NCBI GenBank assembly: GCA_016208805.1
Contig: JACQXL010000236.1
Span: 1-7,138, forward strand
Direction of reading: 5' to 3'
DNA from: Planctomycetota bacterium
GTDB taxonomy: Bacteria > Planctomycetota > MHYJ01 > JACQXL01
Length of the DNA: 7,138 nt
In this document: positions 1-5,941 of the stretch, piece by piece
How the letters are laid out: each line of letters begins with the position of its first letter
Position numbering within the stretch: position 1 is the first letter of the stretch
Position numbers and translations under genes: made by a program
The notes under the pieces: model-generated
The model's database searches: none
The model's input: only the letters and a program-made list of their open reading frames with translations
Told to the model about the DNA's origin: nothing

Positions 1-1097
1 CCTGGGCGGCCGAACTGGCCCAGATGGAGATTCCCCAGACACTGGCCCTGGCATTTCTGGCCTTAATTGCCGTGGTTCCAGAATATGCCGTAGATATTTA
101 TTTCGCCTGGACCGCCGGTATAAACGAGCAATATATCCATTACGCAACTGCCAATATGACCGGTGCCAACCGGTTGCTTATCGGCTTCGGTTGGCCGGTG
201 GTTCTTTTTACATACTATTTCGCCACCCGCAAGCACCATATTGAACTTGAGGCGACCCACCGGATAGAATTATTAGCCCTCCTGGCCGCCACATTTTATT
301 CGTTTGTCATACCGATTAAACAGAACATTTCCTTGATAGATTCCGTGATACTACTGGCGATATTTGTTTTCTATATTACGGCGGCGGCAAAGACGCATCA
401 CGAGGATCCGGAATTGGAAGGCCCGGTCGAATTGTTCAGCAGAGGTTCAAGGATTTACCGATGTCTTGTTACCATCCTGTTTTTTGTGTTGTCCGGTTAC
501 ACGATTTATATCTCGGCCAAGCCATTCGCCGAAGGTCTTTTAGCCAGCGGTCGGGCCTGGGAGATAAACGAGTTTATCCTGGTGCAGTGGTTGGCGCCGC
601 TGGCATCGGAATCTCCAGAGTTTATTGTGGCAATTATCTTTGCAAGCAGGGCAATGGCCGGGGCTTCGCTAGGAACACTGATTTCATCCAAGGTTAACCA
701 GTGGACTCTTCTGATAGCGTCCCTGCCGATTGCTTTTACATTAGGTGGCGGCACGATAATGGGAATGAAACTTGACGGCCGCCAGGTGGAGGAAATATTC
801 TTGACGGCCGGCCAGTCGCTCTTTGCGATTTTCGTCCTGTCAAATTTCAAGTTCTCTATACTGGAGGCGCTGGTATTGATGGTGTTATTTTCCACCCAGT
901 TGGTGATTCCTCTGATTTTACCTGTATTATTACCGGATATGCCAGCGGCGCAACTGGAAGGGATTGAGATAAAAGCGCGACTGACCTACGGCGGGTTATA
1001 TGTAGCGTTATCAACTTTTATGATTATGCTCTCGCATAATCGGCGTAACGCAATTCTATGCCTTATCAGCCCGAAGCGGAATAACAGGCCTATTTAA
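1..1097 (+). CDS. CaCA-family cation exchanger (Na+/Ca2+ or Na+/H+ type), 5'-partial
   Basis: Inner-membrane antiporter of the Ca2+:cation antiporter superfamily. The frame is open to the left edge: codons from base 3 read W-A-A-E-L-A-Q just before the first ATG at 24, and this matches family sequence leading into the first alpha repeat, so the true start lies upstream and ATG 24 is internal. Numbering from that Met, alpha-1 holds the Pro-Glu pair P19-E20 and a G-A-N (47-49). Alpha-2 holds S-E-S-P-E (195-199) followed by S-S-K-V-N-Q-W-T (221-228). The canonical G-T-S-x-P-E is degenerate in both repeats, but both acidic residues survive. The S-S-K-V-N-Q-W-T form recalls, from memory, a divergent group often labelled sodium:proton exchanger. 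The rest is strongly hydrophobic with about nine membrane segments. The charged stretch at 123-146 would be the loop between the two halves. Transported ion not determinable. The stop overlaps the convergent oxidoreductase gene by 8 bp. Confidence 0.85.
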   Translation, partial: WAAELAQMEIPQTLALAFLALIAVVPEYAVDIYFAWTAGINEQYIHYATANMTGANRLLIGFGWPVVLFTYYFATRKHHIELEATHRIELLALLAATFYSFVIPIKQNISLIDSVILLAIFVFYITAAAKTHHEDPELEGPVELFSRGSRIYRCLVTILFFVLSGYTIYISAKPFAEGLLASGRAWEINEFILVQWLAPLASESPEFIVAIIFASRAMAGASLGTLISSKVNQWTLLIASLPIAFTLGGGTIMGMKLDGRQVEEIFLTAGQSLFAIFVLSNFKFSILEALVLMVLFSTQLVIPLILPVLLPDMPAAQLEGIEIKARLTYGGLYVALSTFMIMLSHNRRNAILCLISPKRNNRPI

Positions 1098-2919
1098 TCG
1101 CTTCCAGTTCCTTGACCCGTTCTTCTTTTAGTTGGCCGTCATCGGTCCAGTTGTGGAGTTCGTAATATCGGGCCAGCGCTTTGGCGAACTCAGCGCGGTC
1201 AATGTGATGGCCTTTGACCAGTTTTAACGGCATCGGGTCGTCAAAATAGCGTTTGGGTACCACATCATCCGCCATCGTGATGCCTTCCCGCAGGTTGAAC
1301 ATTCGTTCCATGTCAATCACCCGCCGGCCGACCTCTGGCAACTCTTTTTCGTCCATCTCCCAGCCGGTGGCCGTATAAATGAGTTGTTTGAAGTGTTCGT
1401 AGTCAAGGAAACGGGGACTATTGAATCCGTGGCAGATGAATTTACAGACGCCCAGCGAATCTATTACGGCAAAGATATGCTCCGAGAAGTAAACGGTTTT
1501 CTCTTTCTCGTCAAATACGGTCGGGTCCTGCACCTTGGTGCCGTAGATGCGCTGGCGGACTTCGGGCGGGAGTTTGAAGAATATCTCCAGCGTCGGCCGA
1601 GAACGGAGGTGATCCGCGCCTCTGGACGAGGTGGCAATGCCCAGGGCGAACGCTTTCATATACCTGACATCGTGCGGGTCGCTCTGGGGCAGTCCTTTTA
1701 CGGCGATGAGGTAATCCTTGGACTCTTTGCCGAATATCTTGACCGCCTGCGTGCTCTCAGCCAGCGTGTTGCCGAATCCTTCGCGTCTGGAAATCATCCT
1801 GAGCAGTTTCTTGGAGAGTTCCAAATCGCCGAAGCGCAGTTCCAGCCCGCCGGTGGTTTCCTTATTGATGATACCGCGCTCAAACAGTTCATAAGCCCAG
1901 GCCAGAATCGTGCCGGCGGATGAAATATCCAACCCCAGTTCATTACAGATGTTATTAAGTTCAATCACCTGTTCGGGTGTTTCCATCCCGATATTGGCGC
2001 CCAGCAACCCTAAAGCGGTATATTCAGGCCCTTCGCCGCCCAGTTTATTGCGATGCCGGCAGTGAACCATACAGGATGAGCAGGCCAGCATTTTCTCAAC
2101 CAGTTTTTCCACTTCTTCGGCGTTGAGCGCATCGGTCCAGGCGTTAAGTTGGCTGTTCTTGGTACGGATGGCGCCAATGACGTTGCTGACTTCATAAAGA
2201 AGTGGCGTGCCTAACTTGCCCAGAATTGGAGTAATCTTGGAAGACAAGAGATACTCTTTTATCTCTTCAACCAGTTTCTGCATTTTATCCGGGTATTTGA
2301 TTTTGAGCCCGATATCGCCGTTGGCAACGACGGCCTTAAGATTTTTGGAGCCCATCACCGCGCCCAGGCCGCATCGGCCGGCCGCATTCTTAACGCCGGT
2401 CCGGACGCAGGCGAACCGGACCAGGTTTTCACCGGCCACGCCGCAGACTGCGCTCTCGCAGGGGCCTAAATCCTGACGCAGTTCCTTCTGGACATCGTAG
2501 GTATCCTTGCCCCAGTATTTGACCGCATCGCGTATTTCTATCTTGCCGTTATGGACATAAAGATAGTCCGGCTTTTTGGCCCGGCCCAGGATAATCAGGC
2601 GGTCAAAACCGGCATAGCGCAGTTCGGGGCCGAAGAACCCGCCGCAGTTGGTATCGCCCAGGATGCCCGTTTCCGGCGATTTGGCCGTGATATTATAGCG
2701 GCTTGATGAAGGCGTCAGCGTGCCGGTGAGCAGTCCTGTCCCGAATATCAGGACATTATCGGGCGAAAGCGGGTCAACATTGCGCGGCAGGAACTTGTTG
2801 AGATAATAAACATTCATTCCCCGGCCGCCCAGCAGTTTCTTGCGCAGGGAATCGGGGATGTCTTCTATCTTTATCCGGCCGGTTGAAAGGTCAACGATGC
2901 CCAACTTTCGGTTTAGCAT
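1090..2919 (-). CDS. aor: Tungsten-dependent aldehyde:ferredoxin oxidoreductase (AOR family)
   Basis: Cytoplasmic enzyme of 609 residues, close to the 605 of Pyrococcus furiosus AOR. The family oxidises aldehydes to carboxylates and passes electrons to ferredoxin through one [4Fe-4S] cluster and a tungsten bis-pyranopterin. The cluster ligands are visible as C280-x2-C283-x3-C287 and C492 (in L-G-V-C-K-F), the order and spacing of AOR. N-terminal pterin-binding features are G-G-R-G (31-34), S-R-Y-N-I-T-A-K-S-P (73-82), the run G-D-T-N-C-G-G-F-F-G-P-E (88-99) and A-G-R-C-G-L-G-A-V-M-G-S-K (180-192). G-P-E-Y (297-300) and S-R-G-A-D-H-L-R (432-439) fit the active-site regions. The C-terminal W-T-D-D-G (591-595) is also typical. 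No Shine-Dalgarno precedes the ATG, which is supported by homology starting at residue 6 and a promoter just upstream. No ferredoxin or MoaD-like partner is in the window. Family assignment is firm. The substrate is open, and BamB-type paralogues share this fold. Confidence 0.95.
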   Translation of the reverse strand: MLNRKLGIVDLSTGRIKIEDIPDSLRKKLLGGRGMNVYYLNKFLPRNVDPLSPDNVLIFGTGLLTGTLTPSSSRYNITAKSPETGILGDTNCGGFFGPELRYAGFDRLIILGRAKKPDYLYVHNGKIEIRDAVKYWGKDTYDVQKELRQDLGPCESAVCGVAGENLVRFACVRTGVKNAAGRCGLGAVMGSKNLKAVVANGDIGLKIKYPDKMQKLVEEIKEYLLSSKITPILGKLGTPLLYEVSNVIGAIRTKNSQLNAWTDALNAEEVEKLVEKMLACSSCMVHCRHRNKLGGEGPEYTALGLLGANIGMETPEQVIELNNICNELGLDISSAGTILAWAYELFERGIINKETTGGLELRFGDLELSKKLLRMISRREGFGNTLAESTQAVKIFGKESKDYLIAVKGLPQSDPHDVRYMKAFALGIATSSRGADHLRSRPTLEIFFKLPPEVRQRIYGTKVQDPTVFDEKEKTVYFSEHIFAVIDSLGVCKFICHGFNSPRFLDYEHFKQLIYTATGWEMDEKELPEVGRRVIDMERMFNLREGITMADDVVPKRYFDDPMPLKLVKGHHIDRAEFAKALARYYELHNWTDDGQLKEERVKELEAIK

Positions 2920-2926
2920 AATTTAT

Positions 2927-2954
2927 TTGACATAACATATACTGAATTTATAAT
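2927..2954 (+). promoter_or_regulatory. Consensus sigma70-type promoter for the PanE-like gene
   Basis: TTGACA at 2927-2932 and TATAAT at 2949-2954, separated by 16 bp. Both hexamers match consensus perfectly and lie in an AT-rich gap between divergent genes. The predicted transcript start near 2961 is only about 9 nt upstream of the ATG at 2970, and no Shine-Dalgarno lies between, so the message would be leaderless or nearly so. Confidence 0.8.
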
Positions 2955-2961
2955 AAATCAA
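2934..2961 (-). promoter_or_regulatory. Putative sigma70-type promoter for the AOR gene
   Basis: Read on the minus strand: TTGATT (2961-2956), a 16-bp spacer, then TATGTT (2939-2934), each hexamer 4/6 to consensus. The predicted transcript start near 2927 leaves a leader of only about 8 nt before the ATG at 2919. It overlaps the plus-strand promoter of the next gene, so the two polymerases would compete for the same 50 bp. Confidence 0.45.
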
Positions 2962-2969
2962 CAAATTTT

Positions 2970-3938
2970 ATGGTAAAAAAGTCCAAAAAACCGGTCAAAA
3001 AGAAGGCAAAATCACTTCCGCATATAGCCGTTATCGGCGCCGGTCCGATTGGCGCGATTCTGGGTGCGCACCTGGCCAAGATTAAAATCCAGGTAACCTT
3101 TGTGGATATACTCAAGGATTATCTGGAAACCATCAAGAAACAGGGGATTACCGTTTCCGGCGTGGTTAATTTCCATACGATGGTTAATAAGGTTACGTCG
3201 TCTATTTCGGAACTGAAGAAATTACCAATAGATTACATTTTCCTGTGCGTTAAAACACTGGCGCTGCCTAAAATACTGCCGGAATTAAAGAAGGTCGCTT
3301 CGGCCCGGCACAGCACGGTGATAAGTTTCCAGAACGGGCTTGATGTGGAGGACGAAATCGCCGCAGTCATCGGCAAAGACCGGGTTTTACGGGCGGTGGT
3401 TAATTATGCCGGCAATATCATCAACGATGCGCAGATACGGATGGCGTTTTTTAACAGCCCCAATTACCTGGGCGGCTTGAACGCCGCCGGTAAACAGCGG
3501 GCCGACGAAATCGCCAAAATACTGACCTCAAGCGGGCTGGATACCAAGGTGGTTGACGATATCCGTAAACATACCTGGCAGAAAACAATCCTGAATGCCG
3601 CGCTGGCGCCGGTCTGCGCCGTGATGCGCTTGACGATGAAACAGGCAATGGATAATCCGCAGATAGAGCCGCTGGTGGAAAAACTGCTGCAGGAAGGGAT
3701 TACGGTCGCCAAGGCGGATGGCTATGACTACGGCAAGAAGTTCTTTAGCGAGAGCGTTGATTATCTTAAGAAGGCCGGCGAGCACAAGCCGTCTATGCTG
3801 ATGGATATTGAAAAGAACAGCCCGACCGAGATAGATTTCATTAACGGTAAAATCACAGAGATTGCCAAATCCAAAAATATTCCGGTGCCTTATAACGATG
3901 TGTTTACGTCGTTGGTAAGGGGAATCCAATCTTCTTGA
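2970..3938 (+). CDS. panE: 2-dehydropantoate 2-reductase (ketopantoate reductase, PanE/ApbA family)
   Basis: Cytoplasmic 322-residue reductase; the family reduces ketopantoate to pantoate with NAD(P)H for pantothenate and CoA synthesis. The Rossmann domain opens with V-I-G-A-G-P-I-G (21-28). F-L-C-V-K-T (91-96) and Q-N-G-L (121-124) are the usual substrate-side loops. The C-terminal domain has the catalytic-lysine motif W203-Q-K205 with N209, and S275 plus T-E-I-D (286-289), whose Glu matches the second catalytic residue. The second beta strand ends in an acidic residue (V-T-F-V-D46), which in Rossmann folds usually favours NADH over NADPH; that is inference. The N-terminus carries an odd lysine tail, 8 Lys in residues 1-14, ahead of the domain start near residue 18. 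No pan neighbours are present, so a paralogous 2-oxoacid reductase role is possible. The 3' end overlaps the convergent HD gene by 35 bp. Confidence 0.88.
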   Translation: MVKKSKKPVKKKAKSLPHIAVIGAGPIGAILGAHLAKIKIQVTFVDILKDYLETIKKQGITVSGVVNFHTMVNKVTSSISELKKLPIDYIFLCVKTLALPKILPELKKVASARHSTVISFQNGLDVEDEIAAVIGKDRVLRAVVNYAGNIINDAQIRMAFFNSPNYLGGLNAAGKQRADEIAKILTSSGLDTKVVDDIRKHTWQKTILNAALAPVCAVMRLTMKQAMDNPQIEPLVEKLLQEGITVAKADGYDYGKKFFSESVDYLKKAGEHKPSMLMDIEKNSPTEIDFINGKITEIAKSKNIPVPYNDVFTSLVRGIQSS

Positions 3939-5163
3939 GCGTATTGACGACATCCTGGTCAATTGCGCCGGCCGTTGCATACTGGTCTAACAGGCGGATG
4001 GCCTGCTCCGGCGGCAACTTCCGCCGATAGGGCCGGTCTTCGGTCAGCGCCGTGAAGATATCGGCCACCGCCACAATCCTTGAACCCAGCGGCAGATTAT
4101 CCTTGTTATAGCCGAAAGGATACCCTTTGCCGTCAAGCCGTTCGTGATGATATGCCGCCCATTGGCGGATGTCCTCAAACCCGTCAACCTGGTTCAGGAT
4201 ATGATAGGTATAATAAGGGTGCTTTTTGATGATGTGGTATTCGGCGGCGGTCAAGACCGTCGGCTTTTCCAGTATCTCGTCAGGGATGCTCAATTTACCG
4301 ATGTCGTGCAGTAATGCCGCGGTTTCCAACTTCTTGACCTTTTCATCAGTGAAGCCCAATTGCTTGCCTAACAAGACCGTCAGTTTCGTCATCCCCTGCG
4401 AATGGGTTTTAGTCCAGTGGCTTTTGCTGTCCACTACCAGCGTGAAGATATAGCTGATGCTTAAAAGTTTGTCTAACTGGATGGTTTTATTGCCGGGCGG
4501 GGCGATATCGCTTATCAGATTCTCCATTAAATTTGAGGTCAGGTCCAGCCAGAAAGCATCGGCGTGGGCGGTTTTGAGGAAGGCCGCCACCACTTCCGGA
4601 TTGAAATAAGTCCCGCTGAAATCATTTATCTTCTTGAGAATCACGTCTTTTTGGTGCAGGATGTATTTGTCGTCCGCAATCAGGACCGATAGCCGGTCGG
4701 CCAGGCAGATTATCTGGCTGATAACCGGAATCTGGGACTTAATCAGACCGGATTTATTCGGACCCAGCCAGCGGTCGTGATGCGATTTGATTAACGGGGC
4801 TAAATGGGCGAATACCGGACACTGCTGCAGGAAAACGTTTCCTTGTTCGCTGTGAATCTGGCCGGTCGCATAATCAAATTTCATCACGTTGAGTTTATCG
4901 TTTGACGAGATTATGCCGATATCGTGGAGCATTGCCGCATAGAAGATGTCGGCCGACTCTTTTTGGCCTAAGCCCATAGTGGCGGCGATTTTGGCGCTGA
5001 TGAGCGTTACCCGCTGGTGGTGATGCGACACCTGCGGATTAAGCAAGTCCAGGGCGAGGGATAATGACTGGATAAGTTTGTTCAGGTTGATTGATAACGG
5101 TGCCATAACAGACAACAACTTACAATAAGACCGGCCATAAGTCAAATATTTATTGTTTTCCAT
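3904..5163 (-). CDS. Tandem HD-domain protein: degenerate HD plus C-terminal HD-GYP (putative cyclic-di-nucleotide phosphodiesterase)
   Basis: Predicted soluble 419-residue protein with two HD-type hydrolase domains. The first (about 22-200) has H-H-H (47-49), H80-D-I-G, H-S-E-Q-G (104-108), K-S-H-H-D (126-130) and A-D-R (155-157). It keeps the metal ligands but has Ile where HDxGK has its Lys, and lacks a GYP motif. The second (about 230-419) is a full HD-GYP: H254, H-D-I-G-K (286-290), H315-P, H-H-E-R-L-D-G-K-G-Y-P (339-349) and the end-motif A-D-I-F-T-A-L-T-E-D-R-P-Y-R (367-380). HD-GYP domains hydrolyse c-di-GMP, or in some lineages other cyclic dinucleotides; no receiver or sensor domain is attached. 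Met20 (base 5106) is a credible alternative start: the domain begins there, the first 19 residues look unstructured, and a TTGACT box lies 39 nt upstream. Neither start has a Shine-Dalgarno. It overlaps the convergent panE by 35 bp. Confidence 0.9.
   Translation of the reverse strand: MENNKYLTYGRSYCKLLSVMAPLSINLNKLIQSLSLALDLLNPQVSHHHQRVTLISAKIAATMGLGQKESADIFYAAMLHDIGIISSNDKLNVMKFDYATGQIHSEQGNVFLQQCPVFAHLAPLIKSHHDRWLGPNKSGLIKSQIPVISQIICLADRLSVLIADDKYILHQKDVILKKINDFSGTYFNPEVVAAFLKTAHADAFWLDLTSNLMENLISDIAPPGNKTIQLDKLLSISYIFTLVVDSKSHWTKTHSQGMTKLTVLLGKQLGFTDEKVKKLETAALLHDIGKLSIPDEILEKPTVLTAAEYHIIKKHPYYTYHILNQVDGFEDIRQWAAYHHERLDGKGYPFGYNKDNLPLGSRIVAVADIFTALTEDRPYRRKLPPEQAIRLLDQYATAGAIDQDVVNTLKKIGFPLPTT
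5117..5145 (-). promoter_or_regulatory. Weak candidate promoter for the HD-GYP gene if Met20 is the start
   Basis: Minus strand TTGACT (5145-5140), 17-bp spacer, TAAGTT (5122-5117). The -35 is 5/6 but the -10 only 3/6. The distance from -35 to the ATG at 5106 (39 nt) matches the geometry at the panE and AOR genes, which is the main reason to list it. Confidence 0.25.
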
Positions 5164-5181
5164 CGGCTAATCTGGTATCCT
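5153..5181 (+). promoter_or_regulatory. Putative promoter of the tRNA-Arg (and possibly the mob operon)
   Basis: TTGTTT (5153-5158), 17-bp spacer, TATCCT (5176-5181) preceded by TGG, an extended -10. The predicted start near 5188 is a few bases before the mature tRNA 5' end at 5194. No terminator with a T-run follows the tRNA, so read-through into the mob genes is plausible. It overlaps the first codons of the HD gene if that gene starts at 5163. Confidence 0.4.
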
Positions 5182-5193
5182 AACAAATCTTAA

Positions 5194-5267
5194 GCCCCCG
5201 TAGCTCAATTGGATAGAGTGGCTGGCTTCGAACCAGAAGGTTGCAGGTTCAAGTCCTGCCGGGGGTA
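5194..5267 (+). tRNA. tRNA-Arg, anticodon UCG (decodes CGA)
   Basis: A 74-nt cloverleaf. Acceptor stem 5194-5200 pairs with 5260-5266 (first pair a G-U wobble), discriminator A at 5267, no encoded CCA. D arm: GCTC (5203-5206) with GAGT (5216-5219), again one G-U. Anticodon stem 5221-5225 with 5233-5237 has a G-A mismatch at the outermost pair. The anticodon loop is CTTCGAA (5226-5232), giving TCG at 5228-5230 after the invariant T33. The T arm is perfect: GCAGG (5243-5247) and CCTGC (5255-5259) around TTCAAGT. The start GCCCCCGTAGCTCAATTGGA is typical of bacterial tRNA-Arg. Confidence 0.93.
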
Positions 5268-5789
5268 ATCCCCTCTAAAAAGAGGGGGAAGGGGGTCGGT
5301 CGTTCCAACAGCGGTAAAACCACGCTCCTGGAAAAGGTGGTCAAAGAACTAGCCCGCCGCGGTTATCGCATCGGCACCATCAAACACGACACGCACGGCT
5401 TTGAGATTGACTATCCCGGCAAGGATTCATACAGGCATTTCCACGCCGGCAGCGTCCAGACGATGATATTAGGCCCGGAGAAGTTATCGCTGGTCCGGCG
5501 GCTGTCCAAACCGCTCGTCATCAACGACGTATTAAAACTGTTCGGCCGCGACCTTGACCTGGTTATTACCGAAGGGTTCAAGCGCGGCGACAAGCCCAAG
5601 ATAGAGGTGGTCCGGCGCAAGGTTTCATCCGAGCCGCTCTGCCGCAACAAGGGCGATAAACTTAAGGCGCTGGTTACCGATGCCGAAATTACCGGCTACT
5701 CCGTTCCGATATTCAATCTTAATGATGTTAAGAAAATCACCGATTTCATAGAGGAGGAATTTATATGTCAGGTGAAGAAAAGAAAATAG
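5241..5789 (+). CDS. mobB: Molybdopterin-guanine dinucleotide biosynthesis protein MobB, 5' end aberrant
   Basis: MobB is a small P-loop GTP-binding protein that assists MobA in attaching GMP to molybdopterin. In this frame, Walker A is G-R-S-N-S-G-K-T (residues 20-27), then I-K-H-D-T-H-G-F (47-54 region), G-K-D-S-Y-R (60-65), H-A-G (68-70) and L-V-I-T-E-G-F-K (107-114), all in MobB order and spacing. Homology begins only at Val19, base 5295. The only usable upstream start is TTG 5241, which lies inside the tRNA T arm; the preceding residues (S-K-K-R-G-K-G) come from a G-rich palindrome and cannot be the hydrophobic first beta strand that MobB needs. The next in-frame ATG (5463) would remove the P-loop. 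So the coding end is either truncated or replaced by insertion, started at a non-standard codon, or a misassembly. The 3' end overlaps the next ORF by 25 bp. Confidence 0.85.
   Translation: MQVQVLPGVIPSKKRGKGVGRSNSGKTTLLEKVVKELARRGYRIGTIKHDTHGFEIDYPGKDSYRHFHAGSVQTMILGPEKLSLVRRLSKPLVINDVLKLFGRDLDLVITEGFKRGDKPKIEVVRRKVSSEPLCRNKGDKLKALVTDAEITGYSVPIFNLNDVKKITDFIEEEFICQVKKRK
5268..5295. repeat. Small perfect palindrome between the tRNA and mobB (REP-like)
   Basis: CCCCTCTAAAAAGAGGGG (5270-5287) is a perfect 7-bp inverted repeat with an AAAA loop, followed by GAAGGGGG. There is no T-run on either strand, so it is a poor intrinsic terminator. It looks like the short C/G-rich palindromic repeats scattered between genes in many bacteria, but no second copy occurs in this window. 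It occupies exactly the place where the missing start and first strand of mobB should be. Confidence 0.5.
5751..5757 (+). promoter_or_regulatory. Strong Shine-Dalgarno for the 57-codon ORF
   Basis: GAGGAGG ends 7 nt before ATG 5765 and sits inside the mobB coding region. It is the clearest ribosome site in the window and decides the start of the small ORF. Most other starts here lack one. Confidence 0.85.
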
Positions 5790-5938
5790 GCCTGGTCCAG
5801 ATAAAAGTGGACGGCCAATTACTGCCCATCAAGGGGTTTGTCCAAGACTTTATCGGCTTTGCCATCCTGGGAATGCTCAAGTCGCTCAGGGACGTCGGTC
5901 CCGAGCCCAAAGAAATAGAAATAAAGATAAAAGTTTGA
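5765..5938 (+). CDS. Small 57-residue protein of the mob operon, function unknown
   Basis: The protein begins MSGEEKKIGLVQIKVDG and ends K-E-I-E-I-K-I-K-V. Three things make it a real gene: a GAGGAGG ribosome site at ideal spacing, a 25-bp overlap with the end of mobB, and a stop only 3 bp before the mobA ATG, so all three are probably translationally coupled. It is soluble-looking. A short charged head leads into a beta-like stretch (I-G-L-V-Q-I-K-V-D-G, 8-17), then an amphipathic segment F-V-Q-D-F-I-G-F-A-I-L-G-M-L-K-S-L (25-41), a G-P-E-P turn (45-48) and a final alternating beta strand (49-57). There are no cysteines, no P-loop and no zinc motif. I do not recognise a named family. Similar short ORFs beside Moco genes in anaerobes are a vague recollection only. 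A role as a partner of MobA/MobB is inference from position. Confidence 0.8.
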   Translation: MSGEEKKIGLVQIKVDGQLLPIKGFVQDFIGFAILGMLKSLRDVGPEPKEIEIKIKV

Positions 5939-5941
5939 TAG

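Noticed and set aside
24..26. ATG 24 as the true start of the exchanger
   Set aside because: The frame stays open to the window edge and the upstream codons (A-A-E-L-A-Q) fit the family ahead of alpha-1, so the gene starts outside the window.
506..895. 129-codon minus-strand ORF inside the exchanger gene
   Set aside because: Antisense to membrane segments including alpha-2; composition is the complement of hydrophobic codons.
1384..1923. 179-codon plus-strand ORF inside the AOR gene
   Set aside because: It is antisense to a strongly supported AOR region containing motifs, has no family resemblance, and arises from GC-biased third positions.
3528..3980. 150-codon minus-strand ORF across the panE 3' end
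   Set aside because: It is antisense to the catalytic domain of panE, is rich in Arg/His/Gln as shadow frames are, and has no recognisable domain.
5270..5287. Intrinsic terminator for the tRNA
   Set aside because: The hairpin is followed by GAAGGGGG rather than a T-run, and the opposite strand has no T-run after it either.
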